A DNA stretch of 16,833 nucleotides. Origin: a bacterium (GTDB lineage Bacteria > Cyanobacteriota > Vampirovibrionia > Obscuribacterales > Obscuribacteraceae). The notes beneath the pieces are model-generated. The model did not search any database. It saw only the letters and a list, made by a program, of their open reading frames with translations, and was not told the origin of the DNA. Positions 8,001-15,723 of the stretch are shown here, in pieces. Where the stretch lies: contig JAUIJG010000058.1 of the NCBI GenBank assembly GCA_030431355.1, positions 1-16,833 of the forward strand, written 5' to 3'. Both the position numbers and the translations under genes were made by a program. Numbering within the stretch: the stretch's first letter is position 1; the number at the start of each line of letters is the position of its first letter.

Positions 8001-8753
8001 ATGAGCATCAAAGGATTTTCATGGACTGGCATTCGTTATCTGGCATTGTCCGTAGCCTTTGTGGTTTCACTGGTTAGTTTTGGTTGCAAAAAGGCCGGCG
8101 GCGACAAAGCGGATGAAGCTGTTCAGTTTGAAAAGAGTTTTACCGAAGGAGAGCCTGACCTCACCATAGAATTTCCGGAAGATGAGTTCGCCAGAGCTAA
8201 GGAACTTCGCAAAGATAAGAAGCCGGACACAGCAGAGAAGCTTTTGTTTAGCAAGCTGGAAGCCGCCAAGAAGTCTTCTGTCGGCACCACGAAATTAGGT
8301 AAGTATCTGGTGCGCTTGAATAACGTTTTATTCGACCAGGGCGATGACAAAAATGCCATCAAATATGGCGAGATAGCTTTAAAAATCTTCTATGACCAAC
8401 CGCTGGAAAAGAGACCCCTTGCTCCCTGGTTTGTCAATATTCATTCTTATCTGGCTATGAGTTATGACCGCCAGAGACAGTTGCCGGAAGCTGAGAAGCA
8501 CTATTTGAAAGCGATACAGGTTTCTAGCAACGCCCCCAAGGCTGAAGTTTCGGAGTCATGGATGAAGCTTCTCTACACGCACCTTGCCGATACTTATAAG
8601 GCTGAAGGCAAGAAAGAGGCGGAGAAAAAAGTCCGCGAACAGATGTTTGAGCTCTACAAAATTCCCATCCCGAAGGAAGAAGAGCCCGATAAAGACAAAA
8701 AGAAAGAAGATAAATCCGCCGCTAAAAAGAAATCCCAAAAGAAGGGTAAATAA
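8001..8753 (+). CDS. TPR-like lipoprotein with Lys-rich C-terminus
   Basis: The protein opens with a lipoprotein-type signal: hydrophobic YLALSVAFVVSLVSFG followed by Cys29, and a charged linker after it. The lipobox (VSFGC) is not canonical because the -3 position is Ser, so lipidation is likely but not certain. Residues about 50-205 form helical TPR-like repeats, for example ARAKELRKDKKPDTAEKLLF, NNVLFDQGDDKNAIKYGEIA and AMSYDRQRQLPEAEKHYLKA. The final 35 residues are almost entirely Lys, Glu, Asp and Ser (ending KKKSQKKGK), which suggests a flexible, highly charged tail. ATG at 8001 has AGAGGT 11 nt upstream. It probably serves as an envelope-anchored scaffold; no enzymatic motif is visible. 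It precedes the two membrane genes at 8821 and 9572 by a 67-bp gap, so shared transcription is possible. Confidence 0.85.
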   Translation: MSIKGFSWTGIRYLALSVAFVVSLVSFGCKKAGGDKADEAVQFEKSFTEGEPDLTIEFPEDEFARAKELRKDKKPDTAEKLLFSKLEAAKKSSVGTTKLGKYLVRLNNVLFDQGDDKNAIKYGEIALKIFYDQPLEKRPLAPWFVNIHSYLAMSYDRQRQLPEAEKHYLKAIQVSSNAPKAEVSESWMKLLYTHLADTYKAEGKKEAEKKVREQMFELYKIPIPKEEEPDKDKKKEDKSAAKKKSQKKGK

Positions 8754-8760
8754 AGATAGC

Positions 8761-8794
8761 GGTAACTGGTAGGAAACGCCGACCAATAGTTGCC
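8761..8794 (+). other. Imperfect hairpin in the gap after the TPR lipoprotein gene
   Basis: The arm GGTAACTGGT (8761-8770) pairs with ACC-AAT-AGTTGCC (8782-8794) through seven outer pairs, one of them G-U, a three-base bulge and three inner pairs. No U-tract follows, so it is a weak terminator candidate at best. It could be an RNA-processing or stability element, or chance. Confidence 0.25.
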
Positions 8795-8820
8795 TGGTAG
8801 TAACTTTCGGGTAACCGGTT

Positions 8821-9564
8821 TTGGAAGAACATCTTCAGAAAGATAATAGAGAAGAGTTCATCGATTTTATTCTTCCTCGCCCCCTCTGGCTGAAAGTAAG
8901 AAAGCCGGTTATAACCGCGTTCATCTTTTTCAATTTCTATCTTGTTTTTCTTGTGTTTATGCGGGATACGCTCCTTGCCGAAAAGCTGCTCCACCCCTTT
9001 GATCGTTATGTGATATTTTTTGGTATTCATCAGGCTTTCAATGTTTTCGCCCCCAGCCCCAGACAAAACAACAACCATGTGGTCTCCAGTATCACTTACA
9101 AGGACGGCAGCACCCAGGTTCATTCTCTAACACGCCTGGAGAGAGTACCTTTGATCCGAAAACTGTTTTTGGAGAGACATCGAAAGTTTTTAAGTGATAA
9201 CGTTACTTCGGAAAGATTCCCTTTCCTATATGATGACATCGCCAGATACATCGCCAGACACAACAATGATCTTCCAGGTAATCCGCCGGTGATTGTCTCC
9301 CTCTATTCATATTCCTGTGCCATTCCACCGATGGAAAACGGTCTTGATGCCGGTCTTTTCAAGGAACAAGTAAAGAATCTTGAGGCTGGAAAAGAGGCTT
9401 TGTCAGCGGAGGGAGAGAAGAGTGGAGCGGTATCAAAAGCAGTATCAGCCAAGACTTCTATTTTGGTTCCTTCCTATAACCGTTTCGACAACCAGTTCAA
9501 TCCTGACAGGTCAGAGCTTAGAATCCTGACTGTTTACAGGGTCAATCCGGAAGACCTGGAGTGA
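8821..9564 (+). CDS. Single-pass membrane-anchored protein preceding an HTTM gene
   Basis: I do not recognise the family with certainty. A short cytoplasmic N-terminus with LPRPLWLKVRKP is followed by one hydrophobic helix (about residues 31-47, ITAFIFFNFYLVFLVFM) and a soluble part of about 200 residues. That part has VFAPSPRQNNNHVVSSITYKDGS (read in two pieces: a FAPSP turn and a beta-rich segment), a basic LIRKLFLERHRKFL region and a Ser/Ala/Glu-rich stretch near residues 185-205. TTG at 8821 is the only start after an in-frame TAA at 8812 that keeps the membrane helix; the ribosome site is weak. The stop lies 7 bp before the HTTM gene, so the two are almost certainly co-transcribed and may form a complex. 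The FAPSP region suggests an envelope-facing soluble domain, but no reaction can be assigned. Confidence 0.75.
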   Translation: MEEHLQKDNREEFIDFILPRPLWLKVRKPVITAFIFFNFYLVFLVFMRDTLLAEKLLHPFDRYVIFFGIHQAFNVFAPSPRQNNNHVVSSITYKDGSTQVHSLTRLERVPLIRKLFLERHRKFLSDNVTSERFPFLYDDIARYIARHNNDLPGNPPVIVSLYSYSCAIPPMENGLDAGLFKEQVKNLEAGKEALSAEGEKSGAVSKAVSAKTSILVPSYNRFDNQFNPDRSELRILTVYRVNPEDLE

Positions 9565-9571
9565 GAGCAAA

Positions 9572-10537
9572 ATGAGTTTGAAGACCATATTGAACTCCTT
9601 TGATCGATTCCTGTTCTCGCCGGTATCACCATATCCAGTGGCGGCTTTTCGTATCCTTTTTGGATTGCTTCTGCTACAGCACAGTATTCTGATCTTCCCT
9701 GACCTCTACAATTGGTACGGGACTGAAGCCCTGGTCTCCTATCGATCCATAAGCCAGAACAATCCTTTTGTGAGCCTAAACCTATTTGCGCTTGCACCTG
9801 ATAATGATGCCTGGTTGACGACAATTTATACGGTCTACGTGATCTCGGTTGTCTCATTTATTTTTGGTTTTAAATCCAGAGTGGCTGCTGTTCTTATTTA
9901 TCTTACTTTCGTCTCCTTTTACCACCGAAATCCATACTTACTAAATTCCGGCGATACTTTTATCAGGGTCATATCCTTCTGGCTAGTGTTTGCTCCGACC
10001 GGAGCTGCCTGGTCCCTGGATCATAGAGCTAGAGTAAAGCGTCTGGGCGCTGATTACAGTGAGTTAGTGCCCGCCTGGGGAATGCGATGTCTACAGATTC
10101 AGTTTTGCTGTGTCTATTTCCATGCTGTTATCACCAAGTTGCCAGGCTGGGTTTGGGTGAATGGAACCGCAGTTTATATAAGCTCAAGACTCGAAGCCCT
10201 GATGAAATTTCCTCTGGTGCCCAGTCCGGAACTGTTTAAAATAAGTCAGTTAATTACCTGGATGACACTAGTAATCGAGACCAGCTTGTTTACGCTCATT
10301 TGGATTAGAGAGTTTCGTTATTATGTAATCGGTTTCGGTATCTGTATGCACCTGACGATAGACTGGTGCATGAATATTCCGCAGTTTGAATGGTTGATGG
10401 TGGCAACCATGGTACTTTTCGTCTTCCCTTCGGACCTGCATCGATTCAATACTATTATTGACGCAGCTCTCGCTGGTAAGCGGAGCGACGCAAGCGGGCA
10501 AAAACCAGCTCTTGATCAATCTCGTCCCGATTTTTAG
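9572..10537 (+). CDS. HTTM-family (vitamin K-dependent gamma-carboxylase-like) membrane protein
   Basis: Polytopic protein of the HTTM family (horizontally transferred transmembrane domain), which is related to the membrane part of vitamin K-dependent gamma-carboxylase. Family landmarks are PVAAFRILFGLLLL in the first helix, SFYHRNPYLLNSGDTFIRV (the HRNP/NGGDT-type loop), FWLVFAPTGAAWSLD and CVYFHAVITKLPGWVW. About seven or eight hydrophobic helices extend to about residue 290. No separate lumenal carboxylase domain is present, so gamma-carboxylation is not implied; bacterial HTTM proteins have no settled function. ATG at 9572 has GGAG about 10 nt upstream, inside the end of the preceding gene, which fits translational coupling. 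The last 27 codons overlap the oppositely oriented gene ending at 10455, so the polar, Ser/Lys-rich C-terminus is constrained on both strands. Confidence 0.85.
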   Translation: MSLKTILNSFDRFLFSPVSPYPVAAFRILFGLLLLQHSILIFPDLYNWYGTEALVSYRSISQNNPFVSLNLFALAPDNDAWLTTIYTVYVISVVSFIFGFKSRVAAVLIYLTFVSFYHRNPYLLNSGDTFIRVISFWLVFAPTGAAWSLDHRARVKRLGADYSELVPAWGMRCLQIQFCCVYFHAVITKLPGWVWVNGTAVYISSRLEALMKFPLVPSPELFKISQLITWMTLVIETSLFTLIWIREFRYYVIGFGICMHLTIDWCMNIPQFEWLMVATMVLFVFPSDLHRFNTIIDAALAGKRSDASGQKPALDQSRPDF

Positions 10538-11249
10538 AAAGTATGGACTCCAGATTTTTTATTCTTTTCGAATCTAGATCTTCGGATTTGTTGATCTGCT
10601 TGATCTCTTTGATACTTGATACCATCTGTGATTCAGAACTTTCGAACTCTTTTATTCGTTTGTCCAATCCTTCTATCGAAGGCGCCTCCATCGATAGACC
10701 CTCAAAGAAAGAAGAGACAGCTCGATTGTTTTCCAATCTGGCTAGGTAGAGTTTTTTGTTTTTAGAATCGCTAGCTTCAATCTCGCTTTTTGCCAACCTA
10801 TATATATGTGCAAGATCCTCATAGCTTTCCGTGCTTCTAAAAACCAGGGCTACGTTTTCGTAAAAGGAAAGCTTTTTTTCCAGATCAAAGACCTTGTCTT
10901 TGCTCAGGTCTGCCATCTGCTCCCTTGCTGATTCCAGGCTCTTTTCTTTCAAGTTGTTCTTTAAAAGCAAGAGCATCCATTCATCCCTTGTCTCATAAAG
11001 GTCGGAGGAATCTCCAAGAGCAACCAGGACATTCAATCTGTCTTGCAACTCTTTAGCTCTCATAGATTTTTCATTCAAAATGCTGCTCAGGCTACGGTCG
11101 GATTGATCGCCTCCGGTGGCAGAGATCACGTAGAGCTGGGCTGCGACCCAGATGACAAGCGCAATCGCCAGTCCTCTGATTATCAGAAGCCTGGGTTCTG
11201 ATTCTTCTTTTGACACCATTTTCAGGTCTTTTGTCTCCTGGCTGTTCAT
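10455..11249 (-). CDS. Membrane-anchored helical protein of unknown function
   Basis: No family recognised. Near the N-terminus (about residues 21-45) is one hydrophobic helix, LLIIRGLAIALVIWVAAQLY, preceded by a polar, charged segment, as in a signal anchor with a short cytoplasmic tail. The remainder, about 215 residues, is highly charged and helix-rich with Leu/Ile at heptad-like spacing, for example LQDRLNVLVALG, LEKKLSFYENVALVF and IKNLESILSKNRDEIDQEL, so coiled coil or TPR-like helices are plausible. Two ATGs are possible, 11249 and 11219. The first is preceded directly by a perfect hairpin (11250-11271); the second has AGGAG about 15 nt upstream. Its 3' end overlaps the convergent HTTM gene by 83 bp. 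Confidence 0.7.
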   Translation of the reverse strand: MNSQETKDLKMVSKEESEPRLLIIRGLAIALVIWVAAQLYVISATGGDQSDRSLSSILNEKSMRAKELQDRLNVLVALGDSSDLYETRDEWMLLLLKNNLKEKSLESAREQMADLSKDKVFDLEKKLSFYENVALVFRSTESYEDLAHIYRLAKSEIEASDSKNKKLYLARLENNRAVSSFFEGLSMEAPSIEGLDKRIKEFESSESQMVSSIKEIKQINKSEDLDSKRIKNLESILSKNRDEIDQELVFARLRRSAYQRELRQ

Positions 11250-11271
11250 GTCCCGGAAGATAGTCCGGGAC
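11250..11271 (-). promoter_or_regulatory. Perfect 8-bp hairpin abutting the start codon
   Basis: Arms GTCCCGGA and TCCGGGAC are exact reverse complements separated by six bases. The structure ends at the base directly before ATG 11249 on the minus strand. In the mRNA it would occupy the place of a ribosome binding site, so it could limit translation from that ATG. As double-stranded DNA the same symmetry could be an operator. Confidence 0.45.
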
Positions 11272-11471
11272 CCCTGACTTTATATATGCCTCAAAGACGG
11301 GTTAGATATCCTGTCTTCGGGGATATATATATGATGTGAACTGGAGTGGCCGACACTCATTTTCAAACATGGTGATTCAGTTTCAACAAATTTTGATAGG
11401 ATCAGGCTAATTATTTTCTCGTCGAAGTTTCTCAACCTAAATTGATGCAGATAGTGGAGATTATAGAAAAG
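11272..11471. promoter_or_regulatory. Divergent intergenic region upstream of the secreted TPR gene
   Basis: About 200 bp separate the outward-facing genes at 11249 and 11472. The stretch near 11281-11290 and 11322-11334 is rich in alternating TA (TATATAT), suitable for promoter melting, and ATATCC/GGATAT arms pair around 11307-11328. TTGATA near 11393 could be a -35 for the plus strand, but no good -10 lies at the right distance. No gene is seen here. Confidence 0.3.
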
Positions 11472-12224
11472 ATGTCATCAAAAGTTCTTACCAGCACTCT
11501 TTCCCTTGCTCTTTTAGTGAGCATGTCATTTGCTGTTCCCGCTGCGTCGGCCGAACCTAAAGCTATAAGTGCCGAGTTGGCTCCACTTCTGGAGAAGGGA
11601 TACGACCAGATGAAAGAGGGAAGTTTCTCCGGCGCTGTGAAAACCCTCACCGACGCAGTCAAATTGGATGGGGATAGCATCACCGCCAGGCGCTATCTGG
11701 CTTACGCGCTGGTCAGAGCAGGACAGCCGCTGAATTCCATAAAGCAGCTAAATCTTATCGTCAAACAGATCAAACCTACTTATTTTGAATGGTGCACATA
11801 TGGTGAAGCTTATTTAGCAGCTGGCGGTGTCTCCCAGGCCCAGAACTGCTATGAACAGGCTCTCAAGGTTGCTCCCGCAAGCAGCTATGCCAAAAGTGGT
11901 TTGATACGAGTCAATGTCAAATCAGGCAATTTCAGCGAAGCTCTGGAGATTGCTGAAAAAGGCATGAAAGACTCAAAAACAACCACCTCCTATGAGTATT
12001 TCAAAGACCTCTATGCAGGAGTGCGCTCCCAGCAACTGGCCCACGGTGGTTCATCGACCCCCGCCCAGATGACCGTGCCGGACGCAGGCGATGCCCCAGC
12101 CGCTGGCGGGGATACCGCAAAGCAGTCCAGAGCGACGGCATCCCGCCAGCAGCAAGAGACCGAGAGAATGTTAAAAAGGATTACATCTACTACTCGTCGG
12201 GTCACAAATCATCCCGGCGGTTAA
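11472..12224 (+). CDS. Secreted TPR protein upstream of the Tad-like cluster
   Basis: A signal peptide with hydrophobic core LTSTLSLALLVSMSFAVP, and probable cleavage after ASA near residue 27, is followed by three or four TPR-like units. Examples are GYDQMKEGSFSGAVKTLTDA, ARRYLAYALVRAGQPLNSIK and GEAYLAAGGVSQAQNCYEQA. From about residue 195 the protein becomes Ala/Gly/Pro/Ser/Gln-rich and then basic, looking disordered. ATG at 11472 is preferred because it places the signal peptide at the N-terminus; GGAG lies about 12 nt upstream. TTG 11442 and ATG 11445 would add ten charged residues with no ribosome site. Tad clusters often carry a TPR protein (TadD), so it may assist the pseudopilin genes that follow, but a 336-bp gap separates it from them and orthology to TadD is not shown. 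Confidence 0.8.
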   Translation: MSSKVLTSTLSLALLVSMSFAVPAASAEPKAISAELAPLLEKGYDQMKEGSFSGAVKTLTDAVKLDGDSITARRYLAYALVRAGQPLNSIKQLNLIVKQIKPTYFEWCTYGEAYLAAGGVSQAQNCYEQALKVAPASSYAKSGLIRVNVKSGNFSEALEIAEKGMKDSKTTTSYEYFKDLYAGVRSQQLAHGGSSTPAQMTVPDAGDAPAAGGDTAKQSRATASRQQQETERMLKRITSTTRRVTNHPGG

Positions 12225-12560
12225 TCTTGTCAAGCGCCAGGGATGCTGAGCTTGCGGGCTTTTGCGAATTGACAGCAAAAAAATGCCCGTGATAAGATTA
12301 TAGAAAAGTTAAGATGATTTTTCCGTTGGCTGATCGAAAATCAGCATTGTATTGAAGACATCTTAATAGCTGATTTACTAGTATATTCGCCGTTTCTGTG
12401 ACCATGAACTCATATCTTTCAGCTTTCGATGCCTGCAAATGCCCAATCCGGGCAGTTTCTGTGGGCGTTGTCAGTTCGATTCGGAGGTTGGATTGAAGGA
12501 ATGCGGGAATATACATATATGGGACTAGATAGCTTCCGATTCTCAGGTGGGACTAAGTAA
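12225..12560 (+). promoter_or_regulatory. 336-bp leader region before the TadE-like gene, with several hairpins
   Basis: No coding sequence is supported. Hairpins visible: (a) 12254-12290, where GCGGGCTTTTGC pairs with GCAAAA-AAAT-GCCCG through a four-base bulge, probably ending the upstream transcript although only A-rich sequence follows; (b) 12329-12345, GCTGAT/ATCAGC with a five-base loop; (c) 12440-12454, TGCCC/GGGCA with a five-base loop. AGGTGG lies 10 nt before ATG 12561. The region probably holds the promoter and 5' leader of the pilin-like genes. No known riboswitch consensus was recognised. Confidence 0.4.
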
Positions 12561-13142
12561 ATGAAACGAGTTAGATTTTTCCGACGTAGAAAAGGTGCCA
12601 TGGCGGCTGAATATGTTGCCACCATGTACCTGCTCTTTATGTTCTTATTCTTTCCCATTCTCAACCTAGCCACAGTGACCATCAACGCGTTTTTCTTGTG
12701 GTTCGCTGCCAACGCAGGAGTCCAGATGGGAGCCAAGTCACCCTGCTTCAACCGTTTGATTTACATACCGGCTCCATCCGGTACACCTTACCCCGGAGCC
12801 TACCTGACGGCTAGAGCCCGGGCTGCTCAGATTAAGTCGATGTTTCCCGGTATCACCTGGACCGAAACTCCAACGAATCCCAAGGTGGATATCATAATGG
12901 AGCCCATCGACCCCGCCTCGGCTCTCAGCACCTACGTCCACACCGGACCAAACCCCCTGGGATCAGGAGATCCGGCGCCGGACCCCGACATCTATACTAT
13001 GCTTTTAAGACTTACAATTAACGGATCCGCTTCACCACTGATTGCGGTACCATGGTTCGATATTCCGGGTCTCAGCAAACCCATGGATTTGAGAGTCTCG
13101 TCCCAGGCTCAGTTTGAGAATCCGCCGGGGCTGAAATATTAA
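12561..13142 (+). CDS. TadE-like pseudopilin
   Basis: The N-terminus has a basic leader (MKRVRFFRRRKG) ending in Gly12, then a hydrophobic helix, AMAAEYVATMYLLFMFLFFP. Cleavage after Gly12 would place Glu at +5 and Tyr at +6, the arrangement seen in Flp/Tad-type pilins and TadE-type pseudopilins processed by a prepilin peptidase. The helix ends near residue 50. A soluble region of about 140 residues follows, rich in Pro, Ser and Thr, with the segments PAPSGTPYPGAYLTARARAA and ALSTYVHTGPNPLGSG. It would be an inner-membrane-inserted minor pilin or pseudopilin. The start has AGGTGG 10 nt upstream. It is followed 127 bp later by the TadG-like gene in the same direction. Family is well supported; its role as tip, initiator or stalk component is inferred. 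Confidence 0.8.
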   Translation: MKRVRFFRRRKGAMAAEYVATMYLLFMFLFFPILNLATVTINAFFLWFAANAGVQMGAKSPCFNRLIYIPAPSGTPYPGAYLTARARAAQIKSMFPGITWTETPTNPKVDIIMEPIDPASALSTYVHTGPNPLGSGDPAPDPDIYTMLLRLTINGSASPLIAVPWFDIPGLSKPMDLRVSSQAQFENPPGLKY

Positions 13143-13227
13143 ATAGGTTCAGCCAAAGAAAAGTTATATCAGGGTAAATCAGGTAAACGAATTCACTTGC
13201 ACGTAATCAGGAGGATAAGGAAGACAG

Positions 13228-13248
13228 ACCTTCAGCGTATCTGAAGGT
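13228..13248 (+). other. Perfect 8-bp hairpin between the TadE-like and TadG-like genes
   Basis: ACCTTCAG (13228-13235) and CTGAAGGT (13241-13248) are exact reverse complements with a CGTAT loop. No T-run follows, so it is not an intrinsic terminator. AGGAG (13252-13256) begins four bases after it. The stem may set relative expression of the two genes by processing or by affecting ribosome access. Confidence 0.45.
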
Positions 13249-13269
13249 AATAGGAGAAATATACGGGCT

Positions 13270-15675
13270 ATGTTGCACTCAAAAAAGATCCGCGATCAAA
13301 AAGGTGCGGCAATAACCGGACTGGTCATTGCACTTATGTTTTTCGTCTTGATGGCAGGTTTATTTGCCTTCGACGCGAGCAGGGTACAGATGGCTCAGAG
13401 AGAGCTTACCGCCACATGTGACGCTTCAGCTCTTGCCGGGACTGCGATGCTAACTAGTTATGACGTCAGTAATGACCCCACATATACTAAGTTGGCAAAC
13501 GCGCAGCAAAATGCCGCAGCTTACGCATATAACATGTTCAATATGGGGAACGTGCTGGGTACCTTCTTGCAAGGTAATACCACATCAGTGTCGGACCTCT
13601 CATCTCTGAGCACCACCACCGACGGCGAAGCCAAGGTGGTTATCGGCTTAGTAGATCCAAAAAATAGCTACCAGGTGGTCGACCCATCGCCGCCCGCCAA
13701 CCAGAATGGTCGAGCTATCGCGGTGTTTGCCGGTTATGGCTACCACCCGATCTTCATATCCTTTTATGGAGTCGGTAACGTAGGTATTCTCGCAAGCTCC
13801 ATCGGTGGTCTTCCTCAGGTTGACGCGGTACTGGTGTTTGACTACTCCGGTTCTATGGATGACCTTACTCAGGTTACCCTGATAAAACGTTGGTGGAATC
13901 CGAATCCGCCTACGGGATATTCAGGTCCTGACCCGGATGAAAACAACTGGACGGTGGATAAGACTGACTTAGACGCAATCTTTGGAGTTAACGCCATCCC
14001 TGGCCTTATTCCAGGTAACAACACCGGTTGTATTCAGTATGACGAGGTACCCCATCCAACTACGAATCAGTCGTTGTTGGAGTATGTGGCTCTCGACACA
14101 GTCAACTTCCTGCAGGGCACGTCATTAAACTGCTTGCCACCACAGAACTTGACAAACTCTGAATTAGGTACTTTGCTGACTGGAGATCAGATAATCGTTT
14201 TCAAAAACTTTTTGAGAGCCAATCTCACGAAGAACGATTACAATACCCCGCCTGGTAATTGTCCGGCATTCCAACCGCAGGGAGCCACTTATGTTTCAGT
14301 GGTAGGTGACCCGCAGGCATTCAGCCGCCAGGAGTCTAACCACTACTCGTACCCCACATACAGTGCCAGGTCTGGTGACTCCACCTCTGGACCGTTGGTT
14401 GACGCTATCAACCTTCCAGGAATACATACAGCACCAAATATTTACACAGACCTTGTTGTGAATATTGCTGCTCCGACAATTCCGTCCGGTAGTAATCAAC
14501 CAGCTCAGCCATTGTTTGGGCCAAATGTATTCTCCGGATTTAGTTTCTCCTTCCCTGGAAGTGAGCCGGATACGACTATAAGAGGTAGAAACTACAACTT
14601 CAATAACCTTGCAGCAGTTGTTGAGGCAGCCCGAGGGAACCGGGAAACCGGCGGTAATCGTAATCAAACAGGATTGCATCGCGGCTACTATCTAAATGCA
14701 GGTGGTATTAGCGCTTACTTCGGACGATATTCCAACATGGGTACAAGAAGGGGATATCAAAAGGCCTATCAGAGATTGGCCATGTGGTACTCCCAGCCTA
14801 TCGCCTCAGCCCTTGACGGAGCCGACCAAGGTTTCTTCCAGAAGCTGAGCGCCCTGGCTGACTGTCGTTTCGGCTTCGTAGCCTTTTCCGACAGTGACCC
14901 ATTCCCGGCTGCTCCCAACGTCAACTCCATGGCTACGCCCCACACAGGTGTCCTTGGTGGTGCCCAGGGAACTTCCGCCTACTCCGGTAAAAATAGCTTC
15001 TACTATGATGTTGGATACAAGGTGGTGCAGTCTCTAGGGGGAGGGCAACCCAGGGTCTGGGACAACCGTTATCGAGGAGTTTCGGGAAGTGAGTCTCGTT
15101 TCCACGAAAATACCCAGAACCAGGGTAGTGGTCAGAACGGTTTCCGAATACCCCGGGCCCAGCTGAACACGAGCTTGAACCAGACCCAATCGGTCAACCT
15201 TGTCACCAAGGGTAGGACCACAGGGGAATGGCCATGGTCACATCCGTATCAGGGTGACGGTCTCTACAACGGACGACCGCTCTCCGGTACCATGTGCGCC
15301 GAAGCTCTGGAGACAGCGCGTCTTGAGTTCCAGGCCGGGGCCTATAACGGGCTATCGCGAGCTGGTTCGAAACGGGCAATCGTCTTCTTCACCGACGGAA
15401 TACCTTCCGGTGGTGTGGGAAGTTCGGAGGCAGCTTCTTCCGGAAGCGTAGCTGACGATTGTGCCAGCGACGGTGTGGCTATGTTCTGCATCGGTCTCAA
15501 CATGCTCGGTAACGCAACCCTTTCGACAGACCAGGATACATTCCTGGGCAACGGCTCCGGAGGACTCTCCGGCCGGGCTCGAAACGGTGGACGTTACTTT
15601 GAATGTAGTGACGTTAATGCTGTGAAACAGTCCTTCTCGGCTATTGCTCGCCGACTGACTCAATCCCAGCGATAA
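13270..15675 (+). CDS. TadG-like protein with a split von Willebrand factor A domain
   Basis: The N-terminus matches the TadG-like pattern: basic QKG, a hydrophobic helix (LVIALMFFVLMAGLFAF), then DASRVQMAQRELTATCDASALAGTA. Glu is absent at +5 after Gly12, as expected for TadG rather than TadE. A metal-ion-dependent adhesion site is visible: DYSGSM (D191, S193, S195), the Thr of LSGTMCAEAL (T674), and the Asp of VFFTDG (D709), followed by VAMFCIGLNML. The first and second MIDAS elements are about 480 residues apart; a normal VWA domain needs well under 100, so a large Asn/Gly/Pro/Tyr-rich insertion interrupts the fold. ATG 13270 has AGGAG 13 nt upstream, a long spacing. Likely membrane-anchored with a large exposed portion and a metal-dependent ligand site. 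A strong terminator follows 48 bp after the stop. The identity of the ligand is unknown. Confidence 0.85.
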   Translation: MLHSKKIRDQKGAAITGLVIALMFFVLMAGLFAFDASRVQMAQRELTATCDASALAGTAMLTSYDVSNDPTYTKLANAQQNAAAYAYNMFNMGNVLGTFLQGNTTSVSDLSSLSTTTDGEAKVVIGLVDPKNSYQVVDPSPPANQNGRAIAVFAGYGYHPIFISFYGVGNVGILASSIGGLPQVDAVLVFDYSGSMDDLTQVTLIKRWWNPNPPTGYSGPDPDENNWTVDKTDLDAIFGVNAIPGLIPGNNTGCIQYDEVPHPTTNQSLLEYVALDTVNFLQGTSLNCLPPQNLTNSELGTLLTGDQIIVFKNFLRANLTKNDYNTPPGNCPAFQPQGATYVSVVGDPQAFSRQESNHYSYPTYSARSGDSTSGPLVDAINLPGIHTAPNIYTDLVVNIAAPTIPSGSNQPAQPLFGPNVFSGFSFSFPGSEPDTTIRGRNYNFNNLAAVVEAARGNRETGGNRNQTGLHRGYYLNAGGISAYFGRYSNMGTRRGYQKAYQRLAMWYSQPIASALDGADQGFFQKLSALADCRFGFVAFSDSDPFPAAPNVNSMATPHTGVLGGAQGTSAYSGKNSFYYDVGYKVVQSLGGGQPRVWDNRYRGVSGSESRFHENTQNQGSGQNGFRIPRAQLNTSLNQTQSVNLVTKGRTTGEWPWSHPYQGDGLYNGRPLSGTMCAEALETARLEFQAGAYNGLSRAGSKRAIVFFTDGIPSGGVGSSEAASSGSVADDCASDGVAMFCIGLNMLGNATLSTDQDTFLGNGSGGLSGRARNGGRYFECSDVNAVKQSFSAIARRLTQSQR

Positions 15676-15723
15676 TCGGAAAATACTGAAAAATCGTAAG
15701 GGTTTTTCACGTACACTTCACGT

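Noticed and set aside
8722..9123. 133-residue minus-strand frame
   Set aside because: Antisense to the HTTM partner gene, with no recognisable domain and no ribosome site.
12225..12300. Intrinsic terminator after the secreted TPR gene
   Set aside because: The hairpin at 12254-12290 has a bulge and is not followed by a T-run, so it is kept only as a structured element.
12254..12454. Riboswitch (cyclic di-GMP type considered because of the pilin context)
   Set aside because: The conserved core bases of known classes are not seen; only simple hairpins are present.
14296..14679. 127-residue minus-strand frame
   Set aside because: Lies within the insertion of the VWA protein; the plus frame is continuous and flanked by conserved motifs.
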